A stretch of 64,000 nt of DNA from Sphaerolaimus hirsutus (GCA_964036195.1 OZ038454.1:8184001-8248000); one strand, 5' to 3'; shown: positions 45,501-54,607, counted from the first letter of the stretch. Numbers and translations: made by a program. Notes: generated by a model not told the origin, from the sequence alone.

Positions 45501-48500
45501 GAAATAAATATGTGGATCGGGTCAGGGCCGTATCCAGGGGGGGCGGAGGGGGCTGCAGCTAGGGTTCAAACGATATCACTTTTCGATATCGATATTCGAT
45601 ATTCGATATTTTTTCAAAATTTTCGATATCGATATTCGAAATTCGATATTTTTTCAAAATTTTCGATACTGATATTCGATATTCGATAGTTTTTCAAAAT
45701 TTTCGATATCGATATTCGATACGATATGGACCCTCGATATCGATATTCGATATTCGATACTAAAAAATGGTCGATATTCGATATCGATATTTCGATATTT
45801 TCGATATTCGATATTTAGCTTTTGGTATAGCAAGGCATATTTCAAGCAGCATGTTGTATTTTCATATGGTTGCAAACATGGTTGATTATCTCTTTACTGA
45901 AAAGTACAATTGATTTTAACAAGGTTTACTATGGTCAGAATGAAAAAATCGAAGAAAAAACATGACGAATCAAATTGTATCAGACAAACAAAATTGGTAG
46001 ATATAACAATTCATACCTATAACCCAATTGTTTAAGGTCATGGTGCAAAAAAGCAGCATATCAGCATTTTCTGGCTTTAAATATGAGGTAGGTAGTTCAG
46101 TAGGTATGTGGCCAAACCAAATACAAGAAATGTGGTGTAAGCACTCCAACAAAGATAACATTAAATACTTTACTTTTACTCATCAACTTAGATACTATAA
46201 GCAAATCAAATTAATCACAAATATCTCAAAACAAAAATAATAACTTAATTAAGGACATTATACAGGTTCGATATATCGAAAATATGGTCGATATTCGATA
46301 TCGATATTCGATATTTTTTCAAAATTTTCGATATCGATATTCGATATTAAAAAATGGTCGATATCCGATATTCGATATTCGATACGATATATCGTTTGAA
46401 CCCTAGCTGCAGCCCCCCCCCGTTCCCGGGGTGACACCAGAAAATGCGACTTTTTCAACGTCAATGTGAAAATTTTTCACCAGACATCGGGTATTTTCAT
46501 CAGATTTGCTCCCTGTGGCCGCATATCGTTATAAATATACTCAACGGTGTGCTTTTTGCTGTATTTGTATGTATATTTACATACATATACAGCGTTCCAT
46601 GGTGCTGGCGCCAACACCAATGGCGCCATGGCGTTGCGCCTACTAATGGCCCCAGCGCCATGGCGCCATTCCGCCCCTCTGTAGGTAAAATATTAGGGGC
46701 TGAGCCCCCCCCCGTTCGCCGGCTTCCGTAAACAAGCAGCCCCCCCCCCCCGCTCAAAAATCCTGGATACGTCCCTGGATCGGGTAACGTGTCTACTGTA
46801 TGTCGAACCAGGGGTCTCCTAGGGGGGGGGGCTGCCCTCCCCCAAATCGGCCAGCTATCTATCTATCCCGGTGGCCGCTCAGCTGTCTATCTATCCCGAG
46901 GCAAAATTTTTGGCGACTACCTCCAAAGACCCCCCCCCCCCCAAATCCCTCAGCTATCTATCTATCTGGAGTGGTTTTTGAGAAATTTTGCCCCAATTTT
47001 CGCTCAAAATCACTAATTTTCGCACCTTTTTATAGTTTTTCACCTTCAAAATCGTGCTTTCCAGCTATATACATGTTATATACCTATTTTTAGCCATTTT
47101 GGCTACTTTAACCTACTATACCTACTAGGGTTGGAAAAAATCAATTTTTTTAAACGCCTTGATTTAAAAAAAAAATTGATTTTTTAAAATTAAAATCAGA
47201 TTTTTTAAAATCGCCCAAAATGGGTCTATAGAGAAAAAGTATGTGTATGTTAAGTGTCAGACAATGTATTGTTATGTCTATTGTGGTCATATTATGACTG
47301 TGTAGTCATGGGATAGTATTATAAGCAGTGATTTCATTCAAAAATATCATTTTTATGTCGACTTGTTACGTATATCGCCTTTTGTCAAACGTTCATGACT
47401 TCAAGTGAAGTTCAGCATGGAATAGTGCTTAAATAAGGCTTTAAAATAAGGCTAATACATTGACAGTGACGCTACACACTATAGAAGTATGTGGGATCAC
47501 ATTGGCTGGATATTATATACTACACTAACATATACTACACTAGCATATTATGATTACACTGTAGCATGAATAAATGCAATTTTTTACACTAGAAATGCCC
47601 CAAAACCCATGTAAACACCACAAATGGTAATGTGTATTAGAAATTGCGCGCTTGCGCACAAAAAACTGCAAAATACCTAGTGCAAGTCTACCAGAAATTT
47701 TCCATTTTGATTTTTTTTTTAATCAGTTAAAAAAATCAACTGCCAACCCTAATACCTAATATACCTACTTTTGGCTACTTTTAACTGATTATTAGCGATT
47801 TTTTCCCCTTTCTGCCTTCTTAACCTTGCAAAAGTCTATATATTGTGCCCCCGCCAGCCCCCCCCCCCAAGCCCGCCCCAGCCCCCCCCCAGAACATTTT
47901 TCAGCTATCTATCCCTCCGGAGGAGCGATTTGCCATCTATCCAGCCCCCGCGAGGGCCAAATCCTGGAGACCCCTGTGTCGAACCCTCTCGGTGGTTGGA
48001 TAGGCAGCTGAATTATTTTTGTTTTTGTAGGGGTGGTTGCCGAGGTTCAATATGTAGGCTTTTGAAATGTCTAGAAACCAGAAAATGGTGAAAATCGTTA
48101 AAAATAGAGGAAGTATAGCTAAGGAAATATATGCGGGAAAATAAGAAGAATCGGTATACCAGCACACATTTAGCCAAAAACAGCTGAAAATAGGCGTGGC
48201 TACAAATGAATGCTAGTAAACCAATCTTCCAAACCCATGGATGTACATATGTTGGATTTTTCCAACACGGTAGACTTTTTCCGATTTCTTTTCTCGACTC
48301 AAAAACTTTGTTTCACCAACTACCGTATTACCTCGAATTATCCCCCCCTTGAATTAACCCCTCCTCGAATTAACCCCCCCCCCCCTCAAAATGGGCTGGG
48401 GAAATAATAAACCCCCCCACGAAATACCCCCCTTCGGAATGATGTACGTCATGTACATAATAAATACGTCATGTATGCAATGTACATGATGTATATTACT

Positions 48501-50971
48501 GTTAATTTGTATTGCAGCTCCACATAGACTAGTTTGTGTAGCTAATCTACGTTTTTATGTCCAAATAGATCCTGTTTGGACACATTTAGTACCTGTTTTG
48601 GGTATGCAAATGCCTACTATTTACTACGATCCTTACGAAAATTTCTGACGAAATAATAAAAAAACCCTCGAATAGCCCCCCCTCGAATTAACCCTCCCTC
48701 AAATTTTGCTGGCGAAATAATAAACCCCCATGGGGGTATTTCGAGGTAATACGGTATTCACACTTTCTAGGCTGCCACGCTCACGCCTGGTCCTTTCGTG
48801 CGTCACAGAGGCCGGACTGCAAACATTGTGGACCCGGACACGATCACGCGACACGAAATGATTCACGCGCGATTTTTCAGCGCGCCCAGTTTGTTTCGAC
48901 TGCGCAGACGCAAAAGGAGAAGGTTTGTCGCAACTTTTTTCCGCATTTTTTCATTTCGAATCAAGTTTTTCATTTTAATGTGGCTTTTTCTGCTGAAATT
49001 TAGAGAATTTTTTTAAAGTCTTACATTAGTGTTTATTATAATTTTATCTAGTGATTTCAGCTTGATTTCATACTAGATACAGTTGAAGTCCATATAAATA
49101 TTTTGCAGGCTCTGTTGAAAGTTACAGACTAAAAAGACTAGATATCCAAACTAGGTAAATTTTTAGACAATGTAAATAGGCTAGATTCCTACTAAATAAT
49201 TCTTTCTTTTTGTGCCAAACCCAATAGAAAGTATTTTCTATGCTTAGGTATTTTCTGACACAAAGTTAATGCAAATTAGAATTATAAATAAGGGGGAGCA
49301 AATGTTCACTGTGCTATATTTAAGACAGCTTTTTATCTACCAAATGTGAACTAAATTTGAGCATCAGCAATAAAGCCGGTTGTAAGCACATCATAAATTA
49401 TTTCACTCTGTACAAAATGCTAAAGTTTAGTGGGCTGCTAATTTTATACAATTAATCAATTGCTTGCTGGGGTGCAAAGTGACTGAAGTGTGAAACTTAT
49501 CTAGATAATACAAGAAATGATAAAAACGGAACTTTTCCTATACTTCTTGGGTTTGAGGAAATAGTAATAGGATAAATTCTAATGAATAAAATTGCCAATG
49601 TACATATCATTCTCTGTATTTTTTCCACCGTCTCTGTTACTGTCTGCCACTCCGCTACTGTCAAAAGTCGCCGTCACTCTGTCGCTATCGTTGCTTCACC
49701 GACTTGGCACCGGTCCAAATCCACTCAGACACACGGGTCTCCTGGGCGCGGTGCGGCGCTTGTGCGCCGATATCGCTGAGCTATCCGCCGATTACGCGAG
49801 CCTCATGCGCGACTTCGCCTTCGTGCTGATGCTGTTCAGCTCATTCATACTCTACCTCTTCTACGACATCATGTACGTCAACATGCCCGAGTACGTGGAG
49901 GCGGAATTGGGCGTCACCGTGAAACAGGCCAGCTTTGTGGTGTCTGTAATCGGGTTTGTTAATACGGGCGGCATGGTGCTTTATGGCATTGTTGCTGATT
50001 GGTCAGGCGTGAATAAGGTTTGTTGGGGGGGGGGGGGTTAGGGTTTTTTGAGGCGGTGTTAGGGGGGTTTGCGAGAAGAATGTTTAAGCTAGGTTTGGCT
50101 TGCGTCAACTTGTCAATTTGCACATGCGAATTAACTGCGATGACAGGTTGTTTTTTGGCTTCCATGATTATTTATTGCAAAAAAGAAAAATTACATTTTT
50201 GTGAACTTAGTTTTTCCTGGACTTAAGTTCTCTTATGCACGTGTAAGTGTGCATAAGTGGACCTAAGCGTATTTTACCTACGAACGGTCCAACATAAATA
50301 GTGGACTTTTTGTGTATTTACGTTTGTTTTATGTTCATAGAACGCATTTACTATCTCACGTTTTTCCCACCCAGGTAATCCTATACGGGATATCAATATC
50401 AATCTGCGGCGTGTGCACTGCGGCAGTCTATTGGCTGGGAAATTACTACAGCCTTTTAGCAGTGGGCGCGGTATTTGGCTTCACGATTAGCGCCAACTAC
50501 ACTTTGGCATCGGTCATAATTCTCGACCTAATGTCGCTGTCCGATTTCGTCAACGCCTACGGCCTAATGGGCGCTGTAGAGGGGGTTGGCACTTTAATCG
50601 GGCCGGCACTTTGTGGCTACCTTTTCGACTGGACCGGCGACTACATGGTGCCAGTCCCAGACCCTGTGAAGTGCCCTGTAAAATGTCAAATGTCATGCAA
50701 AGTGTCAAAAGTCGTGAAAAATGCCATTTTGCAGGGCATTTTACATGACTTTTGACACTTTGCATGACATTTTACATTTTACATGGCACTTCACAGGGTC
50801 TGGGACTGCCCTCTGGTCACGTTCGCGGTGGGCGGCGCCGCCATCGTGATCAGCGGCCTGTTCATGTTGGCCATCGAGGCGAGACGGTGTTTTTGTTGCT
50901 GCAGGCATTCGCAGAGACACGTGACTTATGCTTCTCAACCGCAGGAGAGGATTTTTGAGGTGGATGCTTGA
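33184..50971 (+). CDS. SLC16-family monocarboxylate transporter, 15 exons
   Basis: Exons: 33184-33288, 33348-33504, 33964-34151, 34469-34607, 35812-36080, 36486-36694, 41829-42040, 43069-43191, 43928-44047, about 44651-44865, 45272-45417, 48771-48922, 49729-50017, 50375-50670, 50797-50971 (TGA). About 930 residues, against 450-650 for most family members. It should be a 12-TM plasma-membrane carrier, probably proton-coupled for lactate/pyruvate-type anions; substrate unknown. MCT signatures: PDGGYGWVVV before TM1, FGCRP-like DRYGCRPTVVV after TM2, and YYFDKKRALATGLTVCG at TM4-5. TM1-6 are in exons 3-6 and TM7-12 in 13-15. The ~390-residue loop between them spans seven exons. Phases agree at all junctions except exons 7/8 and 9/10, which remain open. 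Confidence 0.93.
33964..34151 (+). CDS. Transporter exon 3: MCT motif and TM1
   Basis: Acceptor CCCCCCTACACAG gives the phase required by exon 2. Encodes a Ser/Thr-rich linker, then PDAPDGGYGWVVV and TM1 up to FPMIQKEFN. The GGYGW signature is diagnostic for the family. Confidence 0.93.
34469..34607 (+). CDS. Transporter exon 4: TM2 and start of TM3
   Basis: Starts GC/A ACA AAA after CCCCACAG. Encodes TKGEAGFVASMFLALPLL, then the conserved DRYGCRP turn. Phase 0 in, phase 1 out. The acceptor lies behind a 13-base C run. Confidence 0.93.
34750..35221 (+). mobile_element. hAT-like family D, diverged copy in transporter intron 4
   Basis: TAGGGATGG to CCATCCCTA with the D core (CCCATGGTTCTAAAGCCATT). 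Flanks ACCAAGGT and GTGCTAAC do not match, so this copy is old or rearranged. A CCCGATCCCGAA array follows at 35670-35750. Confidence 0.7.
35812..36080 (+). CDS. Transporter exon 5: TM3-TM6
   Basis: Acceptor CTTCCCTCAG, phase 1 in and 0 out. Contains FTFGLVAGLGLSFTFSG (TM4), YYFDKKRALATGLTVCG with the family K-R pair at TM5, and LLSEYGWKGSLLILSG (TM6). Confidence 0.95.
36486..36694 (+). CDS. Transporter exon 6: end of TM6, start of the long loop
   Basis: Begins exactly where exon 5 ends in phase 0: VIFGLLIRDLEWPED, the family equivalent of ALMRPL. Then Arg/Gln/Ser-rich cytoplasmic loop. Donor TTTGAG|GTGTGT, phase 2. Confidence 0.9.
37565..37918 (-). mobile_element. hAT-like family C copy nested in D
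   Basis: 354-bp internally deleted copy, CAGGGGTCTC ... GAGACCCCTG, perfect duplication TTATTAAG at 37557-37564 and 37919-37926. Confidence 0.92.
38119..40033. mobile_element. hAT-like family E carrying a BEL/Pao fragment
   Basis: 1,915 bp, TAGGGTGTCAAA to TTTGACACCCTA, perfect duplication CCCATAAC at 38111-38118 and 40034-40041. Both arms are arrays of CGGAAAACGGAAAGGTAAA units. The middle is a retrotransposon pol fragment instead of a transposase. Confidence 0.9.
38418..39800 (+). pseudogene. Decayed BEL/Pao reverse-transcriptase fragment
   Basis: The 290-codon ORF 38418-39290 contains the Pao/BEL RT landmarks: YLPHQPVITPG, CRIVYNG, SFNECLFRGP, and IADIEKAFLQIGL. After a stop, the YxDD-box region (IYIDNFIMS, a variant) and later the connection region (LVSAYDPIGFTAPVSLTLK, 39600-39809) follow in broken frames. 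Gag, protease, RNase H and integrase are absent. It cannot be active. It sits exactly between the CGGAAA arrays of element E, so it was captured by or inserted into that transposon. Confidence 0.88.
40625..40710. repeat. CCCGATCCCGAA-type array
   Basis: Short degenerate array starting GTTCAAACGAGACCCGATCC, similar to 35660-35755. Both resemble one arm of a TAGGGTTCAAACG-type element whose other arm is lost. Confidence 0.45.
40822..41800 (+). mobile_element. hAT-like family G copy hosting a C element
   Basis: CAGGAACGTATCCAGG to CTGGGTACAGCCCTG, perfect duplication TCCTAAAC at 40814-40821 and 41801-41808. The interior has GGCGCCATGG-type palindromes and a GCGCGCTTGCGCGC foldback. Family C is inserted at 41088. 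It ends 28 bp before transporter exon 7. Confidence 0.9.
41088..41621 (+). mobile_element. hAT-like family C, complete copy nested in G
   Basis: 534 bp, CAGGGGTCTC ... GATACCCCTG, perfect duplication TATGGTAT at 41080-41087 and 41622-41629. CTATCTATCCCGGAGG repeats at the left, C runs on both sides. Best reference copy of the family. Long ORFs across it are composition artefacts. Confidence 0.95.
41829..42040 (+). CDS. Transporter exon 7: cytoplasmic loop
   Basis: Acceptor CCCTACGCAG restores the phase-2 codon (AG|A). Encodes EYSTVEGAVASGGSVLSVHL, then KQQAAHQAMHNVHAA and FLTDMTFAELQENV. The donor GTCG|GTAGAG is phase 1. The next exon found needs phase 0, so either the alternative donor AAT|GTCGGT or a missed exon is involved. 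Confidence 0.8.
42041..42735. other. Transporter intron 7, no exon found
   Basis: Ordinary intron-like sequence. An exon of phase 1-to-0 would solve the junction problem but I could not find a convincing one. Confidence 0.4.
42736..42962. mobile_element. T-family MITE, GTTGAC type
   Basis: ATGCGCCCACACAGACACTAG to CTAGTGTGTGTGGGCCCA, arms continue GTTGAC/GTCAAC. About 230 bp in transporter intron 7. A diverged relative lies at about 43195-43435 in intron 8. Confidence 0.65.
43069..43191 (+). CDS. Transporter exon 8: basic/polar loop
   Basis: Open frame RRRRQRNRVSGTSHHFSFEQ, then LRAQQKSPDGATPDPLELHI. Acceptor at 43068 (TTTAG) or 43086 (GACAG), both phase 0. Donor CACATC|GTGTGT, phase 0. The GC-rich coding style matches neighbouring exons. 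Confidence 0.65.
43500..43675 (+). mobile_element. Degraded family C fragment in intron 8
   Basis: CGCTCAGCTATCNATTCACCC, GATTTGCCATCTATCGAAC and a CTCTTG end recall family C. Shortened, no duplication detectable. Confidence 0.45.
43928..44047 (+). CDS. Transporter exon 9: Ser/Pro loop
   Basis: After CTTGCAG, phase 0: AAVDRIHVGIGGTGSLSD followed by SCTQQLSPPLSPTLLRRAS. The LLRRAS end looks like a basophilic-kinase site. The donor is uncertain: GCTTCG|GTTGAC is phase 0 while the next exon appears to need phase 1. Confidence 0.6.
44299..44504. mobile_element. T-family MITE in transporter intron 9
   Basis: AATGTGCCTGCACACACTAG to CTAGTGTGCGCAGGGCCATT, with GAAAACTCATAAAT arms and a GTCAACTACAATTGAC centre. 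206 bp, closely related to the copies at 22673 and 28335. Confidence 0.78.
44651..44865 (+). CDS. Transporter exon 10: loop
   Basis: Frame EVAELVDAAVYAIDKCVAPE, ending SVEEVVRG. Start uncertain (acceptor GAAG at about 44662, or CTCTCCCCTGG upstream). The donor AGAG|GTTTGT is phase 1 and matches exon 11, which supports the frame. Confidence 0.6.
45272..45417 (+). CDS. Transporter exon 11: Arg/Ser/Gln loop
   Basis: Acceptor CACACGCAG, phase 1: DRRSRSKEHSASDSAHQHV, then a Gln-rich stretch to PDGMQ. Donor ATGCAG|GTGTTT, phase 0. Upstream 45155-45255 is a GGGTTTCAATCCC/CGGGT repeat. Confidence 0.7.
45523..46777 (-). mobile_element. hAT-like family G copy hosting element F
   Basis: CAGGGCCGTATCCAGG to CCTGGATACGTCCCTG, perfect duplication GATCGGGT at 45515-45522 and 46778-46785. 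GGCGCCATGGCGC palindromes inside. F is inserted at 45560-46405. Confidence 0.92.
45560..46405. mobile_element. hAT-like family F with TCGATATTCGATA arrays
   Basis: 846 bp, TAGGGTTCAAACGATAT to ATATCGTTTGAACCCTA, perfect duplication GCTGCAGC at 45552-45559 and 46406-46413. Both arms are self-complementary TCGATAT/CGATATTCG satellites (about 250 and 140 bp). The centre is AT-rich and non-coding. Confidence 0.93.
46809..47976 (+). mobile_element. hAT-like family C copy hosting a D element
   Basis: CAGGGGTCTC ... GAGACCCCTG, perfect duplication TGTCGAAC at 46801-46808 and 47977-47984. A family D element is inserted at 47126-47751, the reverse of the nesting order at 23992-25196, so both families were active over an overlapping period. 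Confidence 0.93.
47126..47751 (+). mobile_element. hAT-like family D copy nested in C
   Basis: TAGGGTTGG to CCAACCCTA, duplication ATACCTAC/ATACCTAA (7 of 8). Subterminal arms here read AAAATCAATTTTT rather than AAACGTTTTT, with the same core as other D copies. Confidence 0.88.
48321..48756. mobile_element. H-family palindromic element before transporter exon 12
   Basis: TACCGTATTACCTCGAATTA to GTATTTCGAGGTAATACGGTA-type end, TA at both edges, C runs at the left and CCCCCTCGAATTAACCC units inside. Its last base is 14 bp upstream of exon 12. Confidence 0.78.
48771..48922 (+). CDS. Transporter exon 12: end of the loop
   Basis: Acceptor CACTTTCTAG, phase 0: AATLTPGPFVRHRGRTANIV, ending in the basic FRLRRRKRRR before TM7. 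Donor GAAG|GTTTGT, phase 2, exactly what exon 13 needs. Confidence 0.8.
48923..49728. other. Transporter intron 12
   Basis: AT-rich intron with no repeat that I recognise. The acceptor is CAAATCCACTCAG. Confidence 0.5.
49729..50017 (+). CDS. Transporter exon 13: TM7-TM8
   Basis: AG|A phase: HTGLLGAVRRLCADIAELSA, then FAFVLMLFSSFILYLFY (TM7), MPEYVEAELGVTVKQASFVV and GMVLYGIVADWSGVNK (TM8). Donor AATAAG|GTTTGT in phase 0, followed by a 12-base G run. Confidence 0.95.
50375..50670 (+). CDS. Transporter exon 14: TM9-TM11
   Basis: Acceptor TTTTCCCACCCAG, phase 0. VILYGISISICGVCTAAVYW, GAVFGFTISANYTLASVI, then LMGAVEGVGTLIGPALCG and YLFDWTGDYM. The last eight codons lie inside the inverted end of a B-family foldback. 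Donor GTGAA|GTGCCC is the only phase-2 site near that end. Confidence 0.85.
50651..50812. mobile_element. B-family foldback forming the last transporter intron
   Basis: CAGTCCCAGACCCTGTGAAG and its complement enclose AAATGTCATGCAAAGTGTC-type arms and a GCCATTTTGCAGGGC middle. The foldback lies precisely between TM11 and TM12 coding sequence. The only AG available as acceptor (CTTCACAG at 50796) is in its right arm. Confidence 0.8.
50797..50971 (+). CDS. Transporter exon 15: TM12 and C-terminus
   Basis: Frame fixed by TM12, TFAVGGAAIVISGLFMLAIE, then a Cys-rich membrane-proximal FCCCRHSQRH and stop TGA. The preceding residues VWDCPL derive from the foldback arm. Confidence 0.88.
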
Positions 50972-52154
50972 GTGCGGGATTGGATACCGATCGTGTATCT
51001 AAATCTAGAAGAACTGATTGTGTATCCAAATGAACGATATTGGCTGCACTACAACAGTATATTGTGGCTGCAGTTTTGAAATTTATGAGTTTTAAAGTGT
51101 ACAAAGTGATATTGCGGTGGTAGGCTCTTTCTTTTTCATTGCGTTTTGCTTACCGTATTTCTTTTTATGAGAGTGTCTTCCAGTAGAGGAGTGCCTTTAA
51201 TGGTCATCCAGTTTCTTGCTTTCGTGAAGATAATAGAAGAGCATTGGAAGTTTTGCGGGAAATCTGCCAAAAATGCTAAATGTGAAATTGTTGCATTCAA
51301 AAGGACAGCATCCAATATCACGATTTTGCGGTGCTTTATGTAATGGTACATTTTTCACTCACCTATCTCCTTAAATGTTGCAATTTTTGACAAAAATTAA
51401 CTGTAAAAATGGGTCACCCTCCAATATAGACCAACAGATATTTATACAGCTAGAAAATGAAAAAATTCAAGATCTCTTTAATTCCTAAGAGAAAAGATTC
51501 TTAAAATATGAGAAGAAATACGGTATTTATCGGCGTGCCCTCTCTGATGGATGCGCAGAACTGCCTTTGTATTAAACCGGTTTCTATTGAGCTTGATGTT
51601 CTTGGATGTTTTTCAGAATGTAAATACATAGCTAGTCTTGTGAGAATGGCCCCACACACGCTAGTTGACATCAACAACAAATGTCAACTGGTTCCGTTCC
51701 TAATTCAAAGATGCTTTTGATCGTTGTTCGTCCACTCTTCAACAAGCTTTGAATCGGGATCAGCACCAGTTGACATTTGGTGTCGATGTCAACAGCAAAG
51801 TGATAACGTGATAACAGCAAAGAATTTTTTATACTTTTTATATGAAAATCTTATGCATTAAATATCGTTGGCACACTTCCAACGTGAACCACGCGAGCAA
51901 GGTTAAAGTAACTGGAGTATAGAATAGAAACGAGATTAGTGTGTGCTGTTGATATTTTCTTGCCTTCTTTAGCAGCATTGTCATTCCGTAATTTGCAAAT
52001 GTGAGTTCCGCGAGTCAGACATGTGTGTTCACCAAAGTCTGCAAGTGGAGACTTTCGACGTAAATACTTCTTTCAGTACTCAGTTTGATGAGTATCTTTA
52101 GTTGTAGTCTACTGACGGCACAGCTTCAATGAAATCTACCATACTATAAACGAA
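50972..52154. other. Intergenic: H-like and T-like elements, no gene
   Basis: H-like palindrome at 51151-51525 (TACCGTATTTCT to AGAAATACGGTA). T-family remnant at about 51645-51830 (CCACACACGCTAGTTGACATC, inner GTTGACATTTGG). No clear AATAAA signal found for the transporter. Confidence 0.55.
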
Positions 52155-53424
52155 TACCGTTTTTCCTCGAATGTCCCCCGGGGGGGGGGGGGGTAATTTT
52201 TGCAGAGTGAAAATTTCGAGAGAAAAACGTGAAAAATGCAACAATAACTAGGGTGGCAGACGGTACGGGCTTGCGGTAAACCGTACGGTAAATTTTCTCT
52301 TTTGCGGTAAACGGTACGGTACGGTAAATCTTCAATTTTGCGGTAAACGGTACGGTACGGTAAATCTGAAAAGTGCGGTTCGCGGTACGGTACGGTAAAT
52401 TTTCGCTCGTCAGAAATGTACCAATGCCGGACTACAGACAACTTTTACTTCATGAATTGACACTAAATTGAATTATGCAAAGTGTTAATGGACTTTAGAA
52501 CACAATAACAGTGTGATAACATAAAATTACATAAACCACAATGCAGTGGTTCAATATATAGGCTTTTTCAAGGTTTAGAAAAAAGAAATGGAGAAAAATT
52601 GCTAAAAGTGGGTGAAAATGGTAAAAAAGTATATAAGTGCATATGGCAATGAGCCATGAATTCAATTTGGGGACACACTTCAACCCCCATTGGAGACCCC
52701 TGCTGTGTAGCCATAAGATAGCAACTGATTTCAATTCAACAGCAAAGTTGCTATTTCATTAAAACATTAATTTTTCTTTTGATTACCTTTTGTATACTAC
52801 CCTACATCAAACATATGTACCTACAACAAATAAGCTCAAAACATTGAGGGTGATGTAAAACACCTACAGTGCAATTTGAAGCACATGGCTTGATTTTAAA
52901 AACACATTATACTAATGTAAATGAAGAGTTGCAGCCATATTGCATGTGGAAATGGAAGAGCTTCAAATCAGTCAAAACAATGTTGTCAAATTTGCGTGCT
53001 TGCGCGCAAAATATTTGCAGAACACCACATTTTAAAGTAAATTTTAAGGTGCATTTTTAAGGTCAATCTGAGTAAAATTTACCGCATTTTCTGCGGTAAA
53101 TGAGTGCGGTACGCGGTACGGTATGGTAAATTTTGGAAAATGCGGTACGCGGTACGGTACGGTAAATTTCTAAAAGTGCGGTAAATGGTACGGTACGGTA
53201 ATTTTTCCAACAATGCGGTACGGTACGGTACGGTACGGTAAATTCTGCCACCCTAACAATAACCACCAATTATAAGTTTTTACAGCCTTATATAAGGATG
53301 TAGATGATAGAAACGATGTTCTAACGTAACACAGTACGTGTTTTGAACGTCTGTTATGTATTTCCCGGACCACAATTTCATAGTGCCCATTTTGAGGGGG
53401 GGGGTATTTCGAGGAAATACGGTA
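52155..53424. mobile_element. H-family element hosting element J
   Basis: TACCGTTTTTCCTCGAATG and GTATTTCGAGGAAATACGGTA-type ends with G runs. J occupies 52249-53255. Confidence 0.72.
52249..53255. mobile_element. hAT-like family J with CGGTACGGTA arrays
   Basis: 1,007 bp, TAGGGTGGCAGACGG to CTGCCACCCTA, perfect duplication ACAATAAC at 52241-52248 and 53256-53263. Both arms are GCGGTACGGTACGGTAAAT arrays. The core includes a truncated C element (about 52535-52702) and the GCTTGCGCGCAAAAT box also present in D and G. Confidence 0.92.
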
Positions 53425-54607
53425 GACACAAAAAAATTCACATTGCTCCCACGTTTGGTTAATTTTGTGCACAACTTTCTACGTGACTTTATTCATCAAA
53501 TTACAGTACCATTCATTGATCAGCGTTATGTTCGTGCAGTGGACTTGTCTTTTCAGTCAGTACTTTTCTTCAGAGCTCAGTCTGAAATAGCTTGGTAAGT
53601 GAGTAAGAAATTCATGGGCACAGCGTTCACTTATTGTTGGCCTTGGGCATTTTTATGGAACTTCAAGCCTTATCGGAACTCACGTTTGCAACTAGTTGCC
53701 GTTTTTGAGTTGAGAATACACATATTTGGAGTTCTGTCTGTACAGGGTTTCCTTGCTCAAACTATTTAGCTAAATATTTTCCCAGATCTTTCCTCGCAAT
53801 GATCATATTGTGCCGTTAATATTTTCGTTGCTGTTACACGTAATACCCTTATTTTTCACACTGCTCAGGAGTTCTATGTTACTAAGTGTGTAGACCCTGC
53901 AACGATAAAGTTCATTTACTGCTGATAAAGCTAGTACAGTTATTGTGATCCGTCAATGGCGGCCCACACACTAGTTGACACACGTGTGTCAACTGGTCTG
54001 TGTCAACTAAGATTACGGTTTTACATGTCGCAGAGCGATTTTCCAGTCCACTGGTCGTAGTGTTTCTGTTACAACATTACCGCATGTGCATTTGGAGATC
54101 GCTGTGCAACACGTGAAGCTGAAATCTGAGTTGACACAGACCAGTTGACCTACAACAGTGTGTCAACTAGTGTGTAGGCCGCCAATACTTTGAGCTGGTT
54201 ATTCGCATTTACTTGGATTGCACTACTTCCCGACCAGCTCAAATATTTAGTGGTTGTTTGTAAGCGCATTACACTTGTTGACCAGTTGATATCTTCACTT
54301 TAGATTACGTACTGCACACTTTGCACAGAAATATACCTTTTTTGCACAGGTAAAACAGGTGATACACTATTTTTCAAATTATGGTAACATTCTTTGCAAA
54401 GAATGTGGTCCATTCATTATGCTGTATTTGATGTGTTTGGTAGTGATCCATGAGCTTATAGTGATATTTATATACCGTATTTCCTCGAAATACCACCAGG
54501 GTTTTTTTTCATAGTAGAAATTATGAGGGGGGTGGGTATTTCGAGGAAAAAGTAAGTATTTCGAACACTAAATAGTGATTGACGCCGATGATTTGTTTGC
54601 ACCCGGT
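53425..54607. other. Intergenic: T and H elements, no gene
   Basis: T-family MITE 53955-54184 (GGCGGCCCACACACTAGTTG and complement). An 80-bp H miniature at 54474-54556 (TACCGTATTTCCTCG to CGAGGAAAAAGTA). Nothing coding. Confidence 0.6.

Noticed and set aside
48400..48700. Palindromic C/G runs as a CRISPR-like array
   Set aside because: Eukaryotic context, no regular spacers; it is an H-family transposon.
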